Assembly (NCBI GenBank): GCA_022823725.1
Contig: JAJEHL010000011.1
Span: forward strand, 199,107 to 263,106
Length of the DNA stretch: 64,000 nt
Direction of reading: 5' to 3'
Origin: Candidatus Latescibacterota bacterium
GTDB lineage: Bacteria > Latescibacterota > UBA2968
Positions 36,696-45,884 of this stretch are shown one piece after another (positions within the stretch are counted from its first letter, which is position 1; each line of letters opens with the position of its first letter). The notes under the pieces are model-generated. The model was not told where the DNA came from and ran no database searches. It saw nothing but the letters and a program-made list of their open reading frames with translations. Made by a program: the position numbers and the translations under genes.

Positions 36696-37508
36696 ATGGC
36701 AGATAATATACCAATCGAACACCGGTTCCATTTTGACCTGAGCGGCTTTCTGATCCTGCGCAATGTATTGACACCTGAAGAATGCGAAACCACTCTGAAT
36801 GTCCTGTCTGATCTGGAAAGCCGGACATACAAAGATGAATGGATGGCTTCTGCACCCAATTTTGGCAGACCAAAACCACTACCAACCTGTGATAAAAGCC
36901 GAGAATTTCAGACCCGTTTGAATGGCCTTTTACGGCTTGATCCTGTCTTTGACCTGATGATCGCACATCCAAAAGTCGTGCCTTATCTGAAGGCATTCAT
37001 GGGCGAACCTCAACTCATCAACACCTGGTCGATTTCTAAATTCAAGGACGCGCAACAGGGCGGGTGGCATCGCGGTGTACCAACCACGGATTACAGTTAT
37101 CGAAACGGCGATATTCGCTCTCGGATGCTCAATACCGTGTACTTTTTAACAGATAATGGACCCGACGACGGGTGTGTGGTGGCTGTACCGGGTTCACACA
37201 AAAGCAATTTTGATCTGAGCTGGCAAGAATATCAAGGATTGGATCTTCCGGGTGCCGTCGCAGTAACGGGTAAAGCAGGCGATGTCTTACTCTTTTCCGA
37301 GACCGTCATCCACAATGGACTGCCCAAGACCACAGAGCCAGTGCGATCCAATCTGTATTTCAACTACACACACGCACATTACAATGTGATGATGCGTGAG
37401 CCGCCAAATGGATACCACAGATGTCTTCCACCAGAGATCCGCGAACGGTTTAATGAAGCGCAAAAAGCGATGACGCGATGGATGGAATTGGCAAGGTGGG
37501 ATATGTAG
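36696..37508 (+). CDS. Phytanoyl-CoA dioxygenase (PhyH) family oxygenase
   Basis: Fe(II)/2-oxoglutarate oxygenase of about 270 aa. The N-terminus HFDLSGFLILRNVLTPEECE is typical of the family. The likely metal site is WHRG...D in the middle and VIHNGLPKTTEPVRSNL near the end, the latter giving the distal His and the 2OG-binding Arg. DDGCVVAVPGSHK is the usual pre-distal segment. ATG at 36696 follows AGGAG; the longer frame is disfavoured. Convergent with the second PhyH gene. The substrate cannot be told from sequence. Confidence 0.9.
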   Translation: MADNIPIEHRFHFDLSGFLILRNVLTPEECETTLNVLSDLESRTYKDEWMASAPNFGRPKPLPTCDKSREFQTRLNGLLRLDPVFDLMIAHPKVVPYLKAFMGEPQLINTWSISKFKDAQQGGWHRGVPTTDYSYRNGDIRSRMLNTVYFLTDNGPDDGCVVAVPGSHKSNFDLSWQEYQGLDLPGAVAVTGKAGDVLLFSETVIHNGLPKTTEPVRSNLYFNYTHAHYNVMMREPPNGYHRCLPPEIRERFNEAQKAMTRWMELARWDM

Positions 37509-37560
37509 CACTGCGTTTGCAATTTGCGCTGGTGCATGTAATCTTTAATGGTTTCAGTTT

Positions 37561-38337
37561 CTATGGAACACCTTCGAGAATGCCCAATCGATCTTCGCGC
37601 AAATGGCTTCTCAATTCGCGATAATATTGTTCGCGGACTTCTATACTTTTCATATTGGCATCGATGGTATAACCCACGGGCTTAAACACAATAAACATCA
37701 CCTTCCGGGGAAGCGTGTCAATATTGATAGACGCGCCGTGGACCATCGCCGTGGTGCAAACCGTCATCTGTCCAGCCTTTGCAAGCAAAGGAACCGGATC
37801 TGCAAAGGGCAACTCGGGAAGTTCTCGGAATCGGACTGGATCCTGAATATAAGTCCCGTGCTTTTCCACATCCTCTGCAATCAAACGGTGGCTACCGGGC
37901 CGGTACATGAGAGGCGCCCGCTTCTCCGTCACATCGCTCAACCAGAGCAGGCAACTGCAAAGCATCCGTTTGGGTGTGGCATCCAGATCTGAAAGGCTAT
38001 ATTTAATATCCACATGTTCAGAAAAACTGAATGTCGCGCCGGGCTGTGGATAGGAAGTAACAACAAACGCATTAAAAAAATGTACGGCATTGGCCCTCAA
38101 TGTCTTTTTGGCCACACCATCCAAAAACGGATCCTGAATCAGATCCAGCAATTCCGGCTCGAGAAAATACCGTTGTCCCACACGATACTGGGCCGGTTTC
38201 CCATCTTTGGGACCTTCAAACGGCAGCATCCGATCAAAAACCCTCGAAACGCGATCCAGCCGCGATTTGCTAAAAGGCGTATCAATGGTTACCGCCCCGA
38301 CCTTTTCAAATTGTGCAACTTCAGACTCGCCAATCAT
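37561..38337 (-). CDS. PhyH-like Fe(II)/2OG oxygenase
   Basis: About 258 aa from the ATG at 38337, which has a perfect AGGAGG at seven bases. The metal site is H-x-D in SEHVDIKYSL, and the distal His/Arg are in TTAMVHGASINIDTLPRKVMF. YRPGSHR precedes the distal His as usual. It is the last gene of a sulfatase-sialidase-oxygenase operon (20-base gap), so it may oxidise a sugar- or lipid-linked product of that pathway; this is inference. Confidence 0.85.
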   Translation of the reverse strand: MIGESEVAQFEKVGAVTIDTPFSKSRLDRVSRVFDRMLPFEGPKDGKPAQYRVGQRYFLEPELLDLIQDPFLDGVAKKTLRANAVHFFNAFVVTSYPQPGATFSFSEHVDIKYSLSDLDATPKRMLCSCLLWLSDVTEKRAPLMYRPGSHRLIAEDVEKHGTYIQDPVRFRELPELPFADPVPLLAKAGQMTVCTTAMVHGASINIDTLPRKVMFIVFKPVGYTIDANMKSIEVREQYYRELRSHLREDRLGILEGVP

Positions 38338-38357
38338 AACACACCTCCTGTATCCTT

Positions 38358-39587
38358 CTAAGCATCCAACCACACATCCTCAAACACCCGACACCCGACG
38401 CCCTCCTGCCCCATAGAACTGCATGCGTAGAGCGTGATGTACTGGGATTCATTGAGAGGACCAACGGTGCTGTACGAGAAAGTCTCTGGCTCAATAACCT
38501 TATGCCGCCAGGTCTGACCTTCGTCATCGCTAAAATAGATCGCCCCGCGCTGCCGCTCGGAAGCGTGCTGCCGCTCAGATTCAGGCAGATCGGAACCATT
38601 GGGAATAGAAAACAGCAGACGCCTCCCGCCCCGGGCAAGTGTGCCGTGGCAAAGCACGCCGCTAATATCGACGAGAAAGGGCTGAGACCACGTCTTGCCA
38701 CAATCAGTCGAAGTATGGGCAATGCGCTGCACAGGACCGGGACGCACCTCCGAGCGGGGGACATGAGCTTTAAGCATACCGCGTGAATTCAGCCTGCGGA
38801 CGACCAGCAACTCCTCACCGCGATTAATCGACACAGCAGAGGCTTCATTAGCCAGAAAATCCGTAATAAAGCCATCCACGCGCCAGGTCTCACCCTGATC
38901 ATCGCTATAGATAACGGCAGAACCGGACTGGGGATGGTTGCGAAAATAATTCGTAACGACTTCTCCCTCGGGCACAACAGTAACAGGTCCACCCAGAACG
39001 TACCGCCCCTGATACGGACCCTGGGTAATCACGTGAACCTGCCCCACAGCGTTAAACATAATCAACGTACCATCGGCATAGCGGTGATTTAGAGGCGACC
39101 GGTCTCCGAGCAACGTCTCCATAGTCCAGGTATCGCCATCGTCATCCGAATCGAATCGGCAAAGAACCATAGGTGTATCGCGCCCCACGGCGTCGATATC
39201 GATACCAGTCTGCGCCCGCATCACACCATAGTCCTTGTCGTAAAGATCCTCCGTACCTCGCAAATCGACCATGGACAGCACAGACACGCGCTCGCGTCCA
39301 TCTCGTTCGGAGAGATACGCAGACACCGCATAGTGGTTAATCCGACCCGAAACAGCCCGAGCTGGCGACCACGTCGCGCCCCAATCGCTGCTCCTGCTCG
39401 TCAGAATCACCTTTGGATCGTCGTCGCGGCCGCCGCGCAATCTCCCCTGACAAAAGGCGATCAACACGCCGTCGCGCGTGACAACGTACGACGGCTGAAA
39501 CGTGCGACACACCACCTCACCGTGCACCTCAAAACCCGGCTCAAAAGCCAGCGTCCGTTCACTCAATCCGTTTTCAAGCTTCCTCAT
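38358..39587 (-). CDS. Sialidase-like Asp-box beta-propeller
   Basis: 409 aa. Five Asp boxes (S-x-D-x-G-x-TW: SSDWGATW, SDDDGDTW, SDDQGETW, STDCGKTW, SDDEGQTW) mark a six-bladed propeller of the GH33/BNR type. A glutamate in NEASAVSINRGEELL may be the helper residue. No signal peptide, so either intracellular or exported differently. Start overlaps the sulfatase stop by ATGA, showing co-translation. Substrate could be sialic acid or another acidic sugar. Confidence 0.88.
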   Translation of the reverse strand: MRKLENGLSERTLAFEPGFEVHGEVVCRTFQPSYVVTRDGVLIAFCQGRLRGGRDDDPKVILTSRSSDWGATWSPARAVSGRINHYAVSAYLSERDGRERVSVLSMVDLRGTEDLYDKDYGVMRAQTGIDIDAVGRDTPMVLCRFDSDDDGDTWTMETLLGDRSPLNHRYADGTLIMFNAVGQVHVITQGPYQGRYVLGGPVTVVPEGEVVTNYFRNHPQSGSAVIYSDDQGETWRVDGFITDFLANEASAVSINRGEELLVVRRLNSRGMLKAHVPRSEVRPGPVQRIAHTSTDCGKTWSQPFLVDISGVLCHGTLARGGRRLLFSIPNGSDLPESERQHASERQRGAIYFSDDEGQTWRHKVIEPETFSYSTVGPLNESQYITLYACSSMGQEGVGCRVFEDVWLDA

Positions 39588-40933
39588 ACGGTCTTCTCCT
39601 GATCAAAAGGCTGCTCCGCGTGATAAATCTCCCGATCTGCCTCCAGAAGAAACGTGCCGTCTGACTGTTTAATCCACTGCGGAACATCAGAGTGACCTTC
39701 TTTATTCGGCACAGACCCCATCAAAATGGGATCATCTGTCTCCTCGAGAAACGCGGTTAATTGTCCCTCCAAATCATCGCGAACCTTTGAAAAACGCGGA
39801 TCATCTGCAACATTGTTCAACTCATACGGATCGTCTGTCAAACTGTAAAGCTCCCGATCCGGTGCCGGTTTTGAAAAAAGCGCCTGAACAACCTCTCGTC
39901 TATTCTGAAAACGATTCACCCACCCATTATCGACATAATTTGGCACCCGCGCAAAATTGCGAATCAGCTTGAACCCATCCGACCGAACGCACCGCATCGG
40001 CGTGTAATACCAGTTCCCAGAACGCCGCCCCCATGTCTGCTCGGCAAACACCACAGACCGGCCAGCCCAACCCGCACCGGAAAACAACCCTCGAAAACTC
40101 CGACCCAGAATACCATCCGGTTTCTCCAGACCGCACAAATCCATCACCGTCGGCAGCAGGTCCATGTTGCTAATCAAATCGCCATACGCTGTTCCAGCGG
40201 CAATCTCAGACGGGTACCTCATAAGCAAAGTCGTTCGGATACCCGCATCGTAAAGCGTGTGTTTTGCCCGCGCAGTCGCCACCCCGTGTTCAGTGGTAAA
40301 CACCACAACTGTTTCATCCGCCATCCCACTTTCATCAAGAGCATTCAAAATCCGCCCCACTTTTTTATCCAACGCCCCAATCTGCCGACACAACGCGGCG
40401 AGATCTTTACGCACCTCCGAACAATCGGGCAGATCCGGCGGCACATCCATCCTCTCCGCAAGCTCTGGCTCATACTCCAGACCAAAAGGTCTATGTACCT
40501 CCGAGAAAGAGACCTGCAACAAAAAGGGACGCTTGATAGACGGTGCTTCTTCTCGCAAAAAACGTTCAGCCAACACTTCCACAGTCCCCGCCAGCACACG
40601 CGAAAAGCCCGCCCAGGATGGATCATTCAAAATCATCAATCGGTTGCTCAACACCGTCTCATAGCCCGCATCCTGAAAATAACGCGCCATGCACATCGCA
40701 TCATCCGCATAGGGAAATTGTCCCCACACACCGATCATGTGCGGCATCTGACTGCAATACAAGCCAACGCGACTGGGAATGCAAATGGGTGCCGTCGCGA
40801 TAAATTGCGTAAATCGAGCACCCTGAGAAGCCAACCGATCCAGATTAGGCGTTGATACATCGGGTCGGTCATAACAACCGAGCCAATCGCCCAGATCGTG
40901 GCAGTCGATAAACACAACATTGGGTTGTTTCAT
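39584..40933 (-). CDS. Formylglycine-dependent sulfatase
   Basis: 449 aa. The sulfatase signature is CIPSRVGLYCS, with the C-x-P-x-R cysteine; the N-terminal FIDCHDLGDWLGCYD supplies metal-binding aspartates and TTEHGVATARAKHT a second set. Distinct from the sulfatase at 8868-10340. First gene of the sulfatase-sialidase-PhyH operon. Probably removes sulfate from a sulfated glycan before glycosidic cleavage. Confidence 0.92.
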   Translation of the reverse strand: MKQPNVVFIDCHDLGDWLGCYDRPDVSTPNLDRLASQGARFTQFIATAPICIPSRVGLYCSQMPHMIGVWGQFPYADDAMCMARYFQDAGYETVLSNRLMILNDPSWAGFSRVLAGTVEVLAERFLREEAPSIKRPFLLQVSFSEVHRPFGLEYEPELAERMDVPPDLPDCSEVRKDLAALCRQIGALDKKVGRILNALDESGMADETVVVFTTEHGVATARAKHTLYDAGIRTTLLMRYPSEIAAGTAYGDLISNMDLLPTVMDLCGLEKPDGILGRSFRGLFSGAGWAGRSVVFAEQTWGRRSGNWYYTPMRCVRSDGFKLIRNFARVPNYVDNGWVNRFQNRREVVQALFSKPAPDRELYSLTDDPYELNNVADDPRFSKVRDDLEGQLTAFLEETDDPILMGSVPNKEGHSDVPQWIKQSDGTFLLEADREIYHAEQPFDQEKTV

Positions 40934-41041
40934 ACCTGTTTCCTCTATCCTGAAGAGACGCCAGCATCAACGCGGCAAGTCTCTGAATCCAGACGCTCCG
41001 GGTGCACCGCCCAGGTATCCCCCGCTGGCTCCCAACCGGTC

Positions 41042-41797
41042 CTAATGCCAGTGGCTCAAATCTCTTTCCGTGATCTCCTGCAACGCCTCAATATCCTCTT
41101 GAAAAATCTTTCGTAGTGAGTCCCGCACCTCTTCTGAGATGCCCTCAGCGATAATCTGATCTTCCGGCTGCGGCGCCTCTGGCGTGGGATAGTGTGTCAC
41201 CTTATTCACCCGCTGATGCAAAATGGACGGCCGGAAATTCGAATCCACTTCCAGATATTCGAAAAGCCCACGCAAAAAGTCCGCTGGATCTGCCACGAGG
41301 TCCTCATAGAACATAATTCGCAGCCGGTCGCGCGAGACGTATTGGAACAGCCGCTTGAAATGCAGACTGTAGAGACTCGGCATCACCCACAGCCCAAACA
41401 AACCATGTCCGTGAGGGTCCAGCACCCGTTCGAACTCCATCCGCTGATCCGGCTGAAACCGGCGTTTATTCATATGGACCCAACTCAAAAACGCGCGATC
41501 AATCGGGTTGCGGACCGTTGCGGTCAACTTCACGCCGGGAAGATCCCGGACGATCCGCGCAATTGCAGGTTCGAATACCATATAGGAATTGCTCATCTCT
41601 CCCACCGCCTTCTCTCCACACCAATCGTCGAAATAGGTCTTCTGATACCAATCCAGACCTTTGTGATAATCAGCCACAAAAAAGTTCACATTATCCAGAT
41701 GTAATGGCACATACACATCTGGATGCTCTTGATAGACTCTCCACAACCACGACGAAGCGCACTTGGCAGCACCGACATGTATGAAATTGGGAAGCAT
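41042..41797 (-). CDS. PAPS-dependent sulfotransferase
   Basis: 251 aa. The 5'-phosphosulfate loop is IHVGAAKCASSWLWRVY and the 3'-phosphate motif is TATVRNPIDRAFLSWVH; FYEDLVADP follows. Such enzymes transfer sulfate to carbohydrate or lipid hydroxyls. It lies 108 bases upstream of a sulfatase, so both addition and removal of sulfate occur in this neighbourhood. Confidence 0.88.
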   Translation of the reverse strand: MLPNFIHVGAAKCASSWLWRVYQEHPDVYVPLHLDNVNFFVADYHKGLDWYQKTYFDDWCGEKAVGEMSNSYMVFEPAIARIVRDLPGVKLTATVRNPIDRAFLSWVHMNKRRFQPDQRMEFERVLDPHGHGLFGLWVMPSLYSLHFKRLFQYVSRDRLRIMFYEDLVADPADFLRGLFEYLEVDSNFRPSILHQRVNKVTHYPTPEAPQPEDQIIAEGISEEVRDSLRKIFQEDIEALQEITERDLSHWH

Positions 41798-41860
41798 ATT
41801 CTCCTCTCGGACAGAAAGCCTGTTATATACAAAACAATATAAGTCTTTTGTGTAATAATA

Positions 41861-41888
41861 TTGACAAAAAATTATAAATAGATATACT
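41861..41888 (+). promoter_or_regulatory. Near-consensus promoter of the second AbiE pair
   Basis: TTGACA (41861-41866) and TATACT (41883-41888) are 16 bases apart. The predicted start of transcription falls at or a few bases before the ATG at 41896, so the mRNA would be almost leaderless, and no Shine-Dalgarno is seen. Confidence 0.7.
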
Positions 41889-41895
41889 TTGACAC

Positions 41896-42501
41896 ATGTC
41901 TAAAAATTCACCTGAAAATCAAGTCCTGGAACTGGCACAGCAAGGACTCTTGAGAGTTTGCGATCTGACGTCCCGGGGCCTTCATCCCGAATATCTGCGA
42001 CGGCTGTATAAGAAGGGACTGGTGCGACGGGAGGGAAGAGGCCTGTACATTGCAGCCAATGCCGAGATTTCGGTACACTATGGTCTGGCGCAAGTAGCAA
42101 AGCGCATTCCCCACGGAGTGATTTGTCTGCTGTCAGCCTTGAGCTTTCACGAAATCGGCACACAGCTACCGCACCAGGTCTGGATAGCCATTGACCGCAG
42201 AGCAGCAAAGCCAAAGATGCAATTTCCTCCTCTGAGAGTGATGCGGTTCTCCGGTACTGCACTGACTGAAGGGATCGAAACGTATCGGATTGAGGGCGTT
42301 CCCGTTCAGATTTTTAACCCCGCCAAAACAGTTGCAGACTGCTTCAAATACCGCAACAAAATCGGTCTGGACATCGCTCTTGAAGCATTGAAAGAATGCA
42401 TTCGCGACCGTCGCACCACAATGGACGACCTCTGGCACTTCGCACAAATCTGCCGAATGACCAACGTGATGCGGCCCTATATGGAAGCTATGGTGGCATG
42501 A
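41896..42501 (+). CDS. abiEi: AbiEi-type antitoxin, second copy
   Basis: 201 aa, homologous to the protein at 15200-15802. The N-terminal wing region is diverged (GLLRVCDLTSRGLHPEYLRRLYKKG), while the core and C-terminus (NPAKTVADCFKYRNKIGLD, WHFAQICRMTNVMRPYMEAMV) are nearly identical. The different N-terminus suggests a different DNA operator. Probably leaderless mRNA (see 41861). Overlaps the toxin gene by ATGA. Confidence 0.92.
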   Translation: MSKNSPENQVLELAQQGLLRVCDLTSRGLHPEYLRRLYKKGLVRREGRGLYIAANAEISVHYGLAQVAKRIPHGVICLLSALSFHEIGTQLPHQVWIAIDRRAAKPKMQFPPLRVMRFSGTALTEGIETYRIEGVPVQIFNPAKTVADCFKYRNKIGLDIALEALKECIRDRRTTMDDLWHFAQICRMTNVMRPYMEAMVA

Positions 42502-43448
42502 AAAGAGCGCGGCCCAAAAACCTGCCTGTATCCGTCCATCAGCGACTTTTAAACCTGAGCAGAAAAAAAGGGGAAGAACCCAACCAGGTTTTCTTGCGCT
42601 ATGTTATTGAAAGATTCCTCTACCGTCTGTCCCAGTCTCCATTTCGCTCCAGTTTCATCCTCAAAGGTGCCCTGCTTTTCTTTGCCTGGACGGGTAGTGC
42701 CCATCGTATCACTCGAGACCTGGATCTGTTGGGGCATGGGGAAGCCTCTCCTGATCACATCGCAAAAGTCTTCAGAGCGATCTGTCGAGAAGATGTGGTG
42801 GCAGACGGGCTTTTTTATGACCCTGAAAGTGTTCGGGTGCAAGCCATTCGAGATGACGCAGTCTATGAGAGCCATCGCGTCCGTCTCTCTTGTTTGCTTG
42901 GAACTGCACGGTTCCAGGTACAAATTGACGTGGGATTCGGAGATGTGGTAATACCCAGGGCTACTACGCTCCTGTACCCGGGGTTGCTGGACTTTCCCGA
43001 ACCCGAACTCAGGGCCTATCCTCCTGAAACGGTTGTCGCCGAAAAACTAAATGCCTTAGTTGTTCTGGGCATGCAAAATAGCCGTATGAAAGATTTCTAT
43101 GACCTCTGGCTAATAGCCAGAACATTTTCTTTTCAAGGGCCGATGTTGACTCAGGCCATCCGGGGGACCTTTGAGCGACGACAGATACCCTTGCCTCAAG
43201 AACAGCCGATCGCTCTGGATAAGCAATTCGCCGAATATCCAGGGAAAGCAGAGCAGTGGCGTAGTTTTCTTGAACGGAGCGGTCTGACAGATGCCTCACA
43301 GGAACTTTCTGAACTTATTGAAACTTTAAATACCTTTCTTGCGTCACCCCTTCTTGCAGCCGCAAGAGGAGAAGAATACAATCAAGTATGGCAAGACGGT
43401 GGTCCGTGGCAAAAAAATAAGGAATCTCAGAAAATGCGAGCGATTTAG
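42498..43448 (+). CDS. abiEii: AbiEii-type nucleotidyltransferase toxin, second copy
   Basis: About 316 aa. The nucleotidyltransferase site is FILKGALLFFAWTG then TRDLDLLGHGE; PPETVVAEKLNALVVLG and KDFYDLWLIA follow as in the first copy. Start ATG at 42498 is set by the ATGA overlap with the antitoxin and by homology (MKRARPKNLPVSV). Intact and in the opposite orientation to the first pair. Family members are type IV toxins acting on tRNA. Confidence 0.92.
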   Translation: MKRARPKNLPVSVHQRLLNLSRKKGEEPNQVFLRYVIERFLYRLSQSPFRSSFILKGALLFFAWTGSAHRITRDLDLLGHGEASPDHIAKVFRAICREDVVADGLFYDPESVRVQAIRDDAVYESHRVRLSCLLGTARFQVQIDVGFGDVVIPRATTLLYPGLLDFPEPELRAYPPETVVAEKLNALVVLGMQNSRMKDFYDLWLIARTFSFQGPMLTQAIRGTFERRQIPLPQEQPIALDKQFAEYPGKAEQWRSFLERSGLTDASQELSELIETLNTFLASPLLAAARGEEYNQVWQDGGPWQKNKESQKMRAI

Positions 43449-43499
43449 ATTGAGGAGCGATATTTTCCAGAGACCTAACTCTTCATACGATCAGATAAA

Positions 43500-43575
43500 A
43501 AGTCACTGGTCCAAGTTTTGTATTACTCACTTTTAAAAACAATAGGTTACGAAAATTTATGCGCAAGCCATTTTA
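43500..43575 (+). pseudogene. Decayed tRNA-Val 3' end with downstream sequence
   Basis: AAGTCACTGGTCCAAG...TTAAAAACAATAGGTTACG.AAATT.ATGCG.AA.CCATTTT aligns with the tRNA-Val T-arm, 3' end and terminator (35744-35807), with scattered substitutions. A weaker match may extend to about 43452 over the rest of the tRNA. It overlaps the last codons of the hydrolase gene. Confidence 0.65.
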
Positions 43576-45724
43576 CAATAGAATCGATCTCTCTCTTCTC
43601 GGATTCCTGTGTTTCGATCAAAAATTCCTTCTCCGCTTTCAGATTGGCATAGGTCTCAGAGACCAGTGCGTATTCAGCCTCGATTTTTGCTTTCTCGCAA
43701 ACGTCAAGCCGTTCATCTACCGCGTTGACAAGGGCCACGGGACGTGGTGCCAAAGCAGCAGATAGATGGGGCAAATCGTAAGCCGTCGTCACATTTGGGA
43801 CCATATCGTAGAACCGGACGTGATAAACAGAACCTCGAACCACATCCATATAAGAGGAAAGTGTGCGCCAGGCGCAGACGGCTGTAACAGCGTCGCTCAG
43901 AACAGCTGCGTGCAATGCCTGAATGCCACAGCCACCCCGACCGATGAGCACAACTTCCCGGCTGAGTCCGAGATGGGGCAGGGCGCGAATAGCCTGTAGC
44001 AAATCGAAAATACGCATCCCAATAAGCGTATGCCCGGTGTGTCTGGCGCCGTACCCATATCCCATGCTCTCCACGCCCAGAAGCTGAGCGACAAAGCCGC
44101 CCCGCTGGTCCCGGTTGCTCCAATTCGTCGTCTGCGTCTCGCCATAACCCCGCAGATCTACCGCAATTGTCGGATGGCCCGCCTCGACCAGCAGATGGAA
44201 AAGCCCGCCTTCGCTGCAATCGGCAACCTTGCCCCGGTCATCGGCCAGGATCACCGGCAACCTTTCCGGCACTGAAGCCGGACTTTGTCCGATGAGCATC
44301 GGCAGATAGACCTCGGGTTCGCTCTCGATAATGGCCTGCTGGATCTCAATATTACCGTGCATCTCAGATGCGACAACCTCAATGGAAATATCCTCCTGGG
44401 GTCGTTTTAGTCCCGTGCGATTCAAAACACACTCGGCAAGCGTATCGCGAAGCGCGCTCGCCTCGGCCACACTTCGCACCACCCGTCGCTTTGGCAGGGT
44501 CTTCTCTGCGCGACGAACACAGAGATCAGTGACCCGATCCGAGTGATAACTCGTGAGGACCTGGCCAGTAGGCGATGCCTGAAGATCTTCATCGGAGAAA
44601 ATTTCCAATTCGGGTTCACGCCAGTCCGTCTGGGGATCTCCCAGCCAGCGATTCATCCATTCCATCATCGGTTCCCGCATCTCGCGAAAATAGCCATGCT
44701 CCCGGATCGTCTCCACAAAATCCATCTTCTCGCCCTGACCGAGGGTCTCGTAGAGCCATTTGGCTTTGTGAAAAGACATACGCGTGTTCACAAAGACGCC
44801 ATCGCGCGTCTCTTTGATCAACCGGTACGGCCGGGGGAAGGCCAGACACATCATCGCCGCATGAGACAGGCCGGTGAGCATATCATTCGGCATGTTCTGC
44901 TCGGAATCGCCCCCGCCCCAGGTACCTACGGTCCCAACCGGAACCGCGACCTTGATGCGGGGTTCCAGAGGTGTGTACCACAGCGTCACCGTACCACCTC
45001 CCGAATTCCCGGTGATCCCGAGCCGTTCCGCATCGACCTCAGCCCGGCTTTCCAGATAATCCAGCATCCGGATCGCATCCCAGATTCGGATAGCCATCAA
45101 ATGAAGTCCAGTCAGCAGACAAATATTACCGCATTTCATATGTTCGGATGTGGGAGCCAGAGAAAGAGATTCTCCGGTTTTGGGATCTTCGAGATACTGG
45201 AGACGCTCGCCTTGCCCGACCGGATCAAAACACAGAGCCACATAGCCCCTCAAAGCCAGAAACTGCGCGGCGCTCTGGTAGGTCTCCACAGCCTTGCCAT
45301 TGGCCGTATGGCCGCAGGGAATCAGCACACCGGGCATCGGCGCCGGGCGGTTCTTGGGCACAAACAGATTCGCAGTCACATAAAAATTGGGACGGCTCTG
45401 ACAGACGATTTTCTCAATCCTGAACTTCTCCCGTTCGATTATACCGGTAATCTCCGGATGCAGTGGCGTTTTCTCTTCGGGCATAGGACCCAGCGTCTCG
45501 CGATAAGCCTTGAGCAGACGAGTGCGAAAAACTTCAAAATCCTCTACAGTCTTGATCCCGGCCAGGTTCACATCGTGTTGCCAACCGTATTTGCTCTGGA
45601 TGCGATCCAGATACTTATCGATCATAATACCGGCATCGCGGTATTCCGGCATGCCGCACAGGACGCTGGCGGCGAGATGATCCAGCGTCGGTTTCTCTGA
45701 AGCAGAATAGTCTTTTGAGGCCAT
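43547..45724 (-). CDS. Large two-domain alpha/beta hydrolase (acetyl-xylan-esterase-like)
   Basis: 725 aa from the ATG at 45724, which has GGAG eight bases upstream; the longer open frame would read through an AbiE relic. The first domain has the nucleophile motif GNSGGG and upstream CGHTANGKA, as in acetyl-xylan esterase or related esterases. The second hydrolase-like domain has GRGGCG where a serine elbow is expected, so it may be inactive or Cys-based. The last 9-12 codons coincide with the decayed tRNA-downstream sequence, implying that the C-terminus was formed by recombination. Confidence 0.82.
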   Translation of the reverse strand: MASKDYSASEKPTLDHLAASVLCGMPEYRDAGIMIDKYLDRIQSKYGWQHDVNLAGIKTVEDFEVFRTRLLKAYRETLGPMPEEKTPLHPEITGIIEREKFRIEKIVCQSRPNFYVTANLFVPKNRPAPMPGVLIPCGHTANGKAVETYQSAAQFLALRGYVALCFDPVGQGERLQYLEDPKTGESLSLAPTSEHMKCGNICLLTGLHLMAIRIWDAIRMLDYLESRAEVDAERLGITGNSGGGTVTLWYTPLEPRIKVAVPVGTVGTWGGGDSEQNMPNDMLTGLSHAAMMCLAFPRPYRLIKETRDGVFVNTRMSFHKAKWLYETLGQGEKMDFVETIREHGYFREMREPMMEWMNRWLGDPQTDWREPELEIFSDEDLQASPTGQVLTSYHSDRVTDLCVRRAEKTLPKRRVVRSVAEASALRDTLAECVLNRTGLKRPQEDISIEVVASEMHGNIEIQQAIIESEPEVYLPMLIGQSPASVPERLPVILADDRGKVADCSEGGLFHLLVEAGHPTIAVDLRGYGETQTTNWSNRDQRGGFVAQLLGVESMGYGYGARHTGHTLIGMRIFDLLQAIRALPHLGLSREVVLIGRGGCGIQALHAAVLSDAVTAVCAWRTLSSYMDVVRGSVYHVRFYDMVPNVTTAYDLPHLSAALAPRPVALVNAVDERLDVCEKAKIEAEYALVSETYANLKAEKEFLIETQESEKREIDSIVKWLAHKFS

Positions 45725-45773
45725 TTCCATTCTCCAATTTTTAGTGTCTGTTCCTCGCAAAGAAATCCTACTG

Positions 45774-45880
45774 CCAATGGACGACCTCTGGCACTTCGCA
45801 CAAGTCTGCCGAATGACCAACGTGATGCGGCCCTATATAGAAGCCCTGGTGGCATGAAAAGAGCGCGTCCCAAAAACCAG
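45774..45880 (+). pseudogene. Relic of a third AbiE pair (AbiEi 3' end and AbiEii start)
   Basis: CAATGGACGACCTCTGGCAC... to GGTGGCATGAAAAGAGCGCG is nearly identical to the AbiEi/AbiEii junction of the second copy (42420-42510). Both gene bodies are missing. Followed immediately by a plus-strand terminator. Confidence 0.85.
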
Positions 45881-45884
45881 TATA

